64,000 nucleotides of DNA from Hanleya hanleyi (taxonomy: Eukaryota > Mollusca > Polyplacophora > Lepidopleurida > Hanleyidae), in the NCBI GenBank assembly GCA_036873755.1, contig JAVTVY010017327.1, positions 1 to 64,000 on the forward strand. Reading direction: 5' to 3'. The notes beneath the pieces were generated by a model. That model worked only from the letters and a program-made list of their open reading frames with translations, was not told the origin of the DNA and ran no database searches. Made by a program: the position numbers and the translations under genes. Below, piece after piece: positions 56,519 through 64,000 of this stretch (position 1 is the first letter of the stretch; the number at the start of each line of letters is the position of its first letter).

Positions 56519-56923
56519 GCGATGGAGCGATGGAGCTATGCGATGGAACGATGGAGCTATGCGATGCGCGATGGAGCTATGCGATGGAGCGATGGAGCTA
56601 TGCGATGAAAAGTCGCGCTATGCGATGCGCGATGAGGCTATGCGATGGAGCTATGCGATGCGCGATGGAGCTATGCGATGAAGCGATGGAGCTATGCGAT
56701 GGAGCTATGCGATGAAGCGATGGAGCTATGCGATGCGCGATGGAGCTATGCGATGGAGCGATGGAGCTATGCGATGGAGCTATGCGATGGAGCGATGGAG
56801 CTATGCGATGGGGCTATGCGATGGAGCGATGGAGCGATGGAGCTATGCGATGGAGCGATGGAGCGATGGAGCTATGCGATGGGGCTATGCGATGGAGCTA
56901 TGCTATGAAAAGTCATTGCGCAT
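56519..56923 (+). repeat. GATGGAGCTATGC minisatellite (left TIR)
   Basis: Mixed array of GATGGAGCTATGC, GATGGAGC and GATGCGC words, all starting GATG and ending GC. Open in all frames as repetitive MELCDGAMERWSYAM-type polypeptides with no meaning as genes. Confidence 0.95.
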
Positions 56924-57168
56924 GTTCGTTGAAAAACAGTCTTACAATGCGAAAACACCATCGCCAAAGTGAACAGAGAAATTAACAATTATTTTAAACA
57001 TGAAAATTTCAATATGTGATCACGGTAGATAAGAACATTGCATTAGATTTCGGTTGGAGGTGTTCAAATGTATGCAGAAGATATTAAAACAACCAAACTT
57101 CAATTTCAAAGGTTCACCGATGCGGTTTTACGTCACTTTTGAATACGAGCTTTTATGGTATAAAACTA

Positions 57169-57330
57169 CACGCTTAAAACTAAAGCATTGAAACTTACTC
57201 GTAAAGAGTTGAAATAACCCTTCAAGTGTGTCCACAGGGACAACACTTAAACGAGCAGTCCCTGTGGACACACTTAAAGAGTCATTTCAACACTTTACGA
57301 GTAAGTTTCAACACTCTAGTTTTAAACGTG
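57169..57330. mobile_element. 162-bp Tc1/mariner-like MITE
   Basis: Nearly perfect palindrome: CACGCTTAAAACTAAAGC ... complement of CACGTTTAAAACTAGAGT, with TA on both sides (57167-57168, 57331-57332). Arms about 75 bp include CCTTCAAGTGTGTCCACAGG. TA duplication and palindromic form suggest a Tc1/mariner-mobilised MITE. Lies inside the Foldback element, so it is younger or was carried along. Confidence 0.8.
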
Positions 57331-57332
57331 TA

Positions 57333-58897
57333 AGCTATTTACTACGCATGAAACACAGCTTTCTATGTTGATATGGAGAAATATTTTTTTCGCTTCAAAG
57401 ACGGGACAGCAAGAGGGTTTTTTCGCATGTAAACATGACATCTTCTTTCAGTGTGACACCGGAATAGGCTGGTAATTTTTTCTGCAGTGTAATGTGCTTA
57501 TCTCGTGAATTTGCTGGCGACCAGTTCCGCTCCATTGCTTCGACAATTCCAAATTCACTGAGTTAGTAAACATACATGTGAGCTTTATAACGTACTTCTC
57601 GATTTTAGGCTTGAGTATGCTCATCAGCCGTGTAAACAAAATTATGTGATCTGCACGCCGCCATCAACGCTAGCCAATCAAGTCGACGTTTGCCATCCTT
57701 TGTATTTTTTTAATCACAGGTCAAAAAGTTCCAAGATGTTTTCCCCTTTTCCTTGCAACGAACAGAATGAACTATATGTTTGCATTGAATAGTATATGAC
57801 AAATGGGCAATTTTCAGGGTTTTGCATACCAGGTGTTCACGTAACACATTGACAGAATATCTTTAGAAAAAAAACAACGTTAAAAGTGTGTAGGTGGGCA
57901 GGTATCTCACCGAAGGCATGTCGGCTATATCACAAGTTCATCGACTTCCCTCAGGGAAGATGGTGGACAGTATTTGTGAAAAGGAGAAGGCTGTACCGTA
58001 AACTTCTGCGGGGCTTAAGAACTATACGGATTTTATTCTCGGGGCATTATTTAGAATTATTTAACAGTATTGTGTACGTTAAAATGTGTCAAGGTCGTAA
58101 GCTTATACGTAAAAGTCGCCTATACTCCGCTCGTGCGGCTCTCGCACCAGAGATTTTCATGTAATTTTTCCGAACAAAATTTATTCCATCCTCCCATAAC
58201 CGCTCCCCATTAAACAACCTCGTTCTACCCATCTTCACACAACAGGCTGATTATAACGTTTTCTCGCCTTGATATAATATGGCAGAATTATTGTTCCAAA
58301 ACTGTAAGTTAAGCTATCCACCTGTACTGATCAACACTCGCTCAATGACATTTCTCTCATTCTCGCCTTTGCTTTATAGATTATGTATATAAAACTATAT
58401 ATTTTTAGAAAGCCTGTTTTTTAAGAATTCTAGACATGTTCATACGTTTAAACTTTGAATATAAGTAAGTCTATCATTCATATTTGAACTTTGCTCTTCG
58501 TAAATTCTACCGATCATTTTCAAATGTCAATTTCAAGAAAAGTATCAAATATAACTGCGTGAAAATCGACAGCTCCATCTAGAAACGCGTCTCTCATTTT
58601 TCTCGTTTTTTCTTAGTTTTCTCACTAGAGCCCCAAAACCGAAGAAATATCGTTAAACTTACCGAACACACTATGCCATCCCAATTATGTCCAAATCTCG
58701 CCATTCTATGACGTACGGTTTTCGAGAAATTTCGGTTTTTACCAGCGAAACCGGTCCAATTTAATATGCGATAAATCGAAAAAAGAGCCCAGCAGGTGAT
58801 TATTCTACTGTGTTAGCCAAATATTCCCCGATAAAATCCTTCACTGACATGGATTACTCTTGTCACGCTCAAAGATATTGTATTGTTTGCTTCTTAC
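57333..58897. other. Foldback element interior
   Basis: No transposase or other protein domain recognised on either strand. The longest plus frame (57886-58164) starts with GTG, is Arg/Lys-rich and matches nothing known to me. Confidence 0.6.
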
Positions 58898-59360
58898 TTT
58901 GCGCAATGACTTTTCATCGCATAGCTCCATCGCATAGTCCCATCGCATAGCTCCATCGCTCCATCGCTCCATCGCATAGCTCCATCGCTCCATCGCTCCA
59001 TCGCATAGCCCCATCGCATAGCTCCATCGCTCCATCGCTCCATCGCATAGCTCCATCGCATAGCTCCATCGCTCCATCGCATAGCTCCATCGCGCATCGC
59101 ATAGCTCCATCGCTTCATCGCATAGCTCCATCGCTTCATCGCATAGCTCCATCGCGCATCGCATAGCTCCATCGCATAGCCTCATCGCGCATCGCATAGC
59201 GCGACTTTTTATCGCATAGCTCCATCGCTCCATCGCATAGCTCCATCGCTTCATCGCATAGCTCTATCGCGCATCGCATAGCTCCATCGCTCCATCGCAT
59301 AGCTCCATCGCGCATCGCATAGCTCCATCGTTCCATCGCATAGCTCCATCGCTCCATCGC
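58898..59360 (-). repeat. GATGGAGCTATGC minisatellite (right TIR)
   Basis: Inverted copy of the left TIR array, about 58 bp longer by extra tandem words. Order of words is otherwise the same as in the left TIR, so the two arms were homogenised recently. Confidence 0.95.
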
Positions 59361-60719
59361 GTTCAATTAGAAATGAAAGACGCGATGGCCCCTCTCGGCC
59401 ATCATAGATCATTAACTTATTCTTCTTCAAATCGAATTTTCAAAATGTAAATGGATTTCAATTTTTGTTTACAAAGTTTGTTTACAGATATCAAGTCAAA
59501 GTAGTATATAAAGAGCACATTCCGTAGTATTGAGGCTGAGGCTGATGACGTCACGTGGCGTGACGTCACGATGTCACGGATGATGTCACATCCGGTCATG
59601 TGACATCCAGGTCACGTCCGGGTCACTGTGGCGTCATTTCCGGTGTGACATGACGGCACAGCAAGACTTATCTGCCTCTACATTACCTTCCAATGTTAAT
59701 CTACGGGGAATGCATGTATGGGATTGAGGTGGTCATTTTTTGTTCTTGTAGATTTTGCTATGTGGTGTGGCACCTTGTTTTCTTTGTCTCGCGATGTAGA
59801 ACACAATGAGAGGGGTCTCGAGGCCAGGGCTTGACTTTCGCTGAAAAGTTCAGGGAGGTCTGTGGTGGACATGTTAGGTCCATTCTTGTGCAGTGGACAA
59901 TGTTAGTCCCAATGGGAAACCCACTCATGGGAGGGGTCTCGAGGCCATGCTTTTTATGAAAAGTGCTCATGAGGCATGCGCAGTAGGCAGGCAGATCGAG
60001 GTGGATGTTTTCGGGTATAGGTGTACCCACAGTGGTCCGATTGGGTTGTGTGAGGCATCAATTTGAAGCATTCGTGGGGGAGCGTCCAACTGGATGGGTG
60101 TGGGGTGACAATATCGTTATCGGTGCATGCGCAGTAGAACAAGTGTATTTGAATGGACGTTTTGCGGCTGCGGCGGACCAATAGTGGTCCGATTGGGCTG
60201 TATGAGGTGTCATCGTGAAGCTCTCGTAGGGGACCGTCCGACTGGACTAGTGTTTTCAACATTCTGCGCATGAGCAGACAGGGAATGGCGGGAAAAGGGC
60301 ACTGGAAGGGACGGTTTGGGGTCGAGGTGGACCCGTAGTGGTGGGATTGAGTTGGGGCTTCAGTTTGAAGCTCTCATGAGGTAGCGTCCAATTGGGCTGG
60401 GGTGCAGTTAAGGTAGCACAATGATGCGCAGGCGCAGGCAGAGAAGAGTGGGGAAAGGGTATTGGAATGAACACATTGGGGTCGAGGTGCTGTTGTTGAG
60501 ATAGTGTAGTCTCTCAATTTTGGGGAAGTAAAATCAAGGGAAGTAATCCAGTTTAGTAGTACAGAAAGCAGAAACTGTCAGGGTTAATTTTTCGAGGAAT
60601 TTTCGGGGGAACACCTGTTCTATTTATAGATCACTCGGGAGTAGAAGAGAAAGGGGAGTTTCGGACGTGCAATAGAGTGCGTTCGGTGAAGATAAAGGCC
60701 TTGTTCGAACTGGCAGAGT

Positions 60720-60855
60720 TACAGGTGTGTTTGTGTGTGTGGTGGTGATGGTGTTGTTGATGGTGTGGTGTGTGGTGGTGGTGGTGGTAGTAGTGGTGTT
60801 TGTGGTGGTGTGTGTGGTGGTGGTAGTGGTGGTGGTGTTGGTGGTATCTGTACAT
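60720..60855 (-). repeat. (CCA/CAC)n microsatellite, left arm
   Basis: Degenerate GGT/GTG tract on the plus strand within the palindrome. Reads as poly-His or poly-Thr in minus frames. Confidence 0.9.
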
Positions 60856-61320
60856 ATAGGGATAAACACGTGTCCCTCGTCAGTCCATGAGTGAGGCGTG
60901 CCCAACGCCCGCGAGGCGTGCGCAACGCCGGTCTTAACGCATTGACGCACTAACGATGATGAGTGAGTGAGTGAGCGAGTGAGTTAGTGAGAGTGAGTGA
61001 AAGTGAGTGTGTGAGTGAGTGGTCATATAAGGTCGTTTGTACACCATTAGCCTTAGTCTGTGTTCTTCTTCTCTCTTCTGTCTACATCATAGTGTTAAGA
61101 CGCAAGGAATGGACACAGACTAAGGCTAATGGTGTACAAACGACCTTATATGACCACTCACTCACTCCCTTTCACTCACTCACTCACTCACCATCGTTAG
61201 CGCGTCAATGCGTTAAGACGGCGTTGGGCATGCCTCACGGGCGTTGTGCATGCCTCGCGGGCGATGGGCACACCTCACTCACTCACTCATGGACTGATGA
61301 GGGACACGTGTTAATCCCTG

Positions 61321-61473
61321 GTGTACAGACACCGCCACCACGGCGACCACCACCGCCACCACCACCACCACACACCACTACCACCACACACCACCACAAA
61401 CACACCATCGCCACCACTACGACAAACACACACAACACCACAAACACACACATCACACCATCAACACTACCAC

Positions 61474-61501
<28 letters not shown>
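61321..61501 (+). repeat. (CAC)n and (CA)n microsatellite, right arm
   Basis: CCACCACCGCC-type tract followed by (AC)n at 61472-61500, the counterpart of 60720-60855. Confidence 0.9.
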
Positions 61502-61504
<3 letters not shown>

Positions 61505-62841
61505 AACTCTACCAGGTAGCCAGTTCGACCAAGGCCCTGTCTCCTCCAAACGCACTCCATTTCACCTCCGAAACTCCCCTTTCTCTACTACTCCCGATTG
61601 ATCAATAAATAGAACAGGGGTTTTCCCAGAAAGTTCCCCGAAAAATTAACCCTGACAGTTTCTGCTTTCAGTACTACTAAACTGGATTACATTCCTTGAC
61701 TTTTACTTCCCCGAAATTGAGAGACTACACTATCTCATCAACAACAACAATATTCTCATTTCTATGACTGTGAAAACATGCACCCACCCATGACTTGCTC
61801 GGCCTGGAGAAAATGTTCATTTCAATATCCTTCCCCTACCATTCCCTGCCTGTGCCTGAGCACCATTGCGCTACGTTTACTCCACACCAGTCCAGTTGGA
61901 CGCTACCTCATGAGAGCTTCAAACTGATACCCTCCCCGACACAATCCGACCACTATGAGTCCACCTCGTCCCCAAAACGTCCATTCCAGTGCCCTTTTCT
62001 TTCCATTTCCTGTCTGCTCATGCGCAGAATGTTGAAAACGGACGGATGGTCCCTCACGAGGGTTTCACGATGACACCTCATACGGCCCAATCGGACCACT
62101 ATTGGTCCATCGCGACCCCAAGACGTCCATTCAAACACGCTTTTTATACTGCGCATGCGTAGATAGACGATATTTTCACCCCACACCCATCCAGTTGGAC
62201 GCTCCCTCATGAATGCTTCAAACTGATACCTCACACAACCCAAGCGGACCGTTATGGGTCCACCTCTACCCCCAAAACGTCCACCCCGATCTGCCTGCCT
62301 ACTGCGCATGCGTCATCAGCACCTTTCAATGGCGTCGAGATCGCTCCCATCGTGTTCTACAGCTCGAGATGAAATAAAACAAGGGCCAACACCCCATACC
62401 GCAAATGTCCAGGAGTGGGTTCCCCATTGGGACTAACTTTGTCCACTGTGCCAGAATGGACCTAACATGTCCACCCCAGACCTGCCTGAACTCAGCGAAA
62501 GTCAACCCCTGGCCTCGAGACCCCTCTCATCGTGTTTAACATCGCGAGACAAAGAAAACAAGGTGTCACACCCCATAGTAAAATCCACAAGAAAACCCCC
62601 CACAATATATGACCACCTCAATCTCATACATGCATTCCCCGTAGATTAACATTGGAAGTCACTTGGGTCTTATGTAGGGGCAGATAACTCTTGCTGGGCC
62701 GTCACGTCACCGGAAATGACGACACAGGAAGTGACCCGGATGTGACATTTGACCCCGGATATCACGTGATGTGACGTCTTCCGTGACGTCACGTCATTAG
62801 CCTCAGCCTCAATATTAAGGAATTTGCTCTTTACATACTAC

Positions 62842-62990
62842 TAGCCAAGCATAACGTCAGATCATAAACTTATTCTTCTTCAAATCGAATTTTCTAAATG
62901 TAAATGTAAATGCAAGTCCCAGTTTTAAAAATTTAACAATAATTTAGTACATGGCCAAGAATACATTCTGCAAATCAAAGAAAAAATTGG
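62842..62990 (+). repeat. Outer flank of repeat D
   Basis: Matches the reverse complement of 48837-48978. Carries the uninterrupted target GTCAGATCATAAACTTATTC of the Foldback element and ends near TGCAAATCAAAGAAAAAATT. Confidence 0.85.
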
Positions 62991-63260
62991 AGAACTGAAG
63001 GAATTAATGTTCGAACCTAGGACGATATGGGAATGGGCAAAATTTAAAATAATCACCCTCTCGGTCGGAATCTCTAAACTCTCTTAAGGATAAAGAAAGA
63101 AGAAGAGAGAAAATGGATTTAGTGAAGCAGTTGTCCATAATCGATGGACAGAGCTTCCTCTAATGTTGTCTAACAGAGTAGTCCGAAAGCACAGAGAAAT
63201 CTGTGTGAAAACTGTGAGATTAAAGCTATGCAGTCCAAATAAGATCGGTGTGGGGTAACA
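62960..63260 (+). pseudogene. Probable LINE fragment (L1/Tx1-like linker region)
   Basis: Plus-strand translation gives EKIGELKELMFEPRTIWEWA then KFKI and, after stops, an Arg/Lys-rich stretch. A D/E-P-x-x-x-W-x-W/F-x-K-x-x-I segment followed by basic K/R helices is common between endonuclease and RT of L1/Tx1-type LINEs. Frame is broken by two stops; similarity is by eye and short. Confidence 0.4.
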
Positions 63261-63663
63261 ACAACAATATCGATTGATGAGCATTGTTTTATTGATCAGC
63301 ATTTGAGACACGATCATGTGCGGGTGCTGTCATCTGTTGAAGTATCAGAAATCAAAGAGGAACCCCAAAACAAATCGTCCAAATCTCGAAGTCAGCGAAA
63401 GGTAATAGATTCACCGATGTTTGATTATGCTTTTAAAGGCTTTTGTTGCTACTCGTGGGCAGTTTTTGAATTAAAACGGTAAAGTTATTTACCCCCAAAT
63501 TAATGACTACAGGTATCGGATATTGACACCTCTTTACCCTGTATTTCCGTCCTCACTGTGAGGGTCATATTTGTTTTCCTGATGTTACACTTTTGGAGAG
63601 CTTAGGGAAAGAGAGAGTCTGAGAGGAAGACATGTATTTTCCCTGGCAGCGTAGGATTTTTTT
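63261..63663. other. Unannotated stretch
   Basis: No recognisable gene or repeat. Confidence 0.5.
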
Positions 63664-64000
63664 TTCTGGTTCTGGCTCGTTAATCGGATCGTTTTACTTT
63701 CTTCTTAACATTTATATAAAGTATTTTTAATCGATGATACCTGGACTATTTTCTATCTGAAGTTCCCAAAAATGTAAGCTTAGTGGTCCTTTCCTGAAAT
63801 AGTAAGAAAAATTTATTCGTATTTATGATAATTTACGCCAGTTGTCAAAGAGTGACCTCTGGTCTGGGTTACTTTTTATACCTTTATTTCTTGGGGTTCT
63901 CTGTGAAAATTAGTTGAGAGTTCTTATATCTCGTGTTTGTGAATAAATGACCGGGATCTCAGATGAAAGAGAAGGTTATAGTGAAAAAAGTTATGAAAAA
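63664..64000 (+). repeat. Repeat I, uninterrupted copy (runs off the window)
   Basis: Joins, without the 4.69-kb insertion, sequences homologous to the complements of 34250-34023 and 29330-29205. The single ATTTC at 63886-63890 is the pre-insertion target. The repeat continues past the window end. Confidence 0.9.

Larger units (their letters stand above)
56474..59405. mobile_element. Foldback-like transposon with minisatellite TIRs, 8-bp TSD
   Basis: 2,932 bp bounded by AGATCATT at 56466-56473 and 59406-59413. Left TIR 56474-56923, right TIR about 58898-59405, nearly identical and inverted. Each starts ATGATGGCCGAGAG, runs through a 45-bp unique stretch, then into tandem GATGGAGCTATGC (13 bp), GATGGAGC (8 bp) and GATGCGC (7 bp) words. 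The empty target is preserved at 62846-62885. Long TIRs built of short tandem repeats are the hallmark of Drosophila Foldback elements; an 8-bp duplication also fits Mutator-like or hAT. The ~1.97-kb interior has no recognised transposase. Confidence 0.9.
59501..62841. repeat. Repeat D: 3.34-kb palindrome
   Basis: Left arm 59501-61063 and right arm 61113-62841 are inverted copies with a 49-bp spacer. The outer ends are GTAGTATATAAAGAGC and its complement GCTCTTTACATACTAC. Subterminal zones hold CRE palindromes TGACGTCA (59546, 59561, 62783). The inner zones are (GGT)n, (CA)n and (GTGA)n microsatellites that differ in length between arms. Many plus and minus frames of 60-200 aa are shadows of the repeat, including His- and Thr-rich ones from CAC/CCA tracts. 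Confidence 0.92.

Noticed and set aside
56530..56985. MELCDGAMERWSYAM-type repeat proteins
   Set aside because: Same phenomenon in the Foldback TIR; the mirror-image right TIR gives the same peptides on the other strand.
57886..58164. Basic 92-codon frame in the Foldback interior as a transposase
   Set aside because: Too short, GTG start, no DDE-type or other motif.
60624..61601. His-rich and Thr-rich ORFs, one of 204 codons
   Set aside because: CAC/CCA microsatellites inside the palindrome; homologous frames in the other D copies are broken.

Overview
This is animal nuclear DNA, most likely from a marine gastropod or other mollusc. That is an inference from the kinds of repeats present: a tRNA-derived SINE ending in (ACTC)n, tandem arrays built on GGCCATAACTCTTGAAAAT, TGACCTTTGACCT-rich arrays, and an I/Nimb-like LINE. 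There are no operons, Shine-Dalgarno sites, or long uninterrupted host ORFs. Open frames are short, and most of those inside repeats are accidental.

One host gene can be assembled by splicing: an MPV17/PXMP2-family membrane protein (best fit MPV17L-like) on the minus strand. Its coding exons are at 16592-16280, 14987-14917 and 10033-9905 (possibly reading on to a stop at 9872). Phases, splice sites and protein alignment all agree. Its introns hold a complete SINE with 11-bp target duplications, a foldback repeat containing a hAT-like MITE, a 157-bp-type tandem repeat element and other MITEs.

The rest is a layered repeat landscape. 7.5-9.2 kb and 20.9-23.7 kb carry two copies of a tandem element rich in nuclear-receptor DR1 sites; the second copy is split by a 932-bp TIR element and by a 5'-deleted Ty3/Gypsy element with a 128-bp LTR. 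12.4-13.7 kb and 16.8-19.3 kb are two copies of another tandem element; the second holds a TTAA-flanked piggyBac-like element. 24.9-28.7 kb is a nearly full LINE with endonuclease and reverse transcriptase, broken by one homopolymer frameshift. 29.3-34.0 kb is a transposon inside a transposon, each with 5-bp target duplications, carrying ten copies of a 157-bp satellite; its empty site is at the window's right edge.

34.6-50.5 kb is a palindrome-forming repeat family (called D here) into which an 11.7-kb Ty3/Gypsy retrotransposon (minus strand: gag, protease, RT-RNase H, integrase) was inserted. That element was itself hit by two LTR-like insertions and a 2.1-kb composite made of two identical-end MITEs. 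47.9-48.2 kb holds a small C2H2 zinc-finger coding region. 50.5-53.9 kb has 28-bp minisatellites flanking a TIR element full of the word GTAACACCACTGAC. 56.5-59.4 kb is a Foldback-like transposon whose roughly 450-500 bp terminal inverted repeats are made of GATGGAGCTATGC minisatellite, with an 8-bp target duplication. 59.5-62.8 kb is a 3.34-kb near-perfect palindrome of family D with CRE-like termini.

No CRISPR array, rRNA gene or free-standing tRNA gene was seen. The strongest biological story is the insertion history: at least seven insertions can be dated relative to one another because the matching unoccupied sequence is present in the same window or is shown by a restored reading frame.
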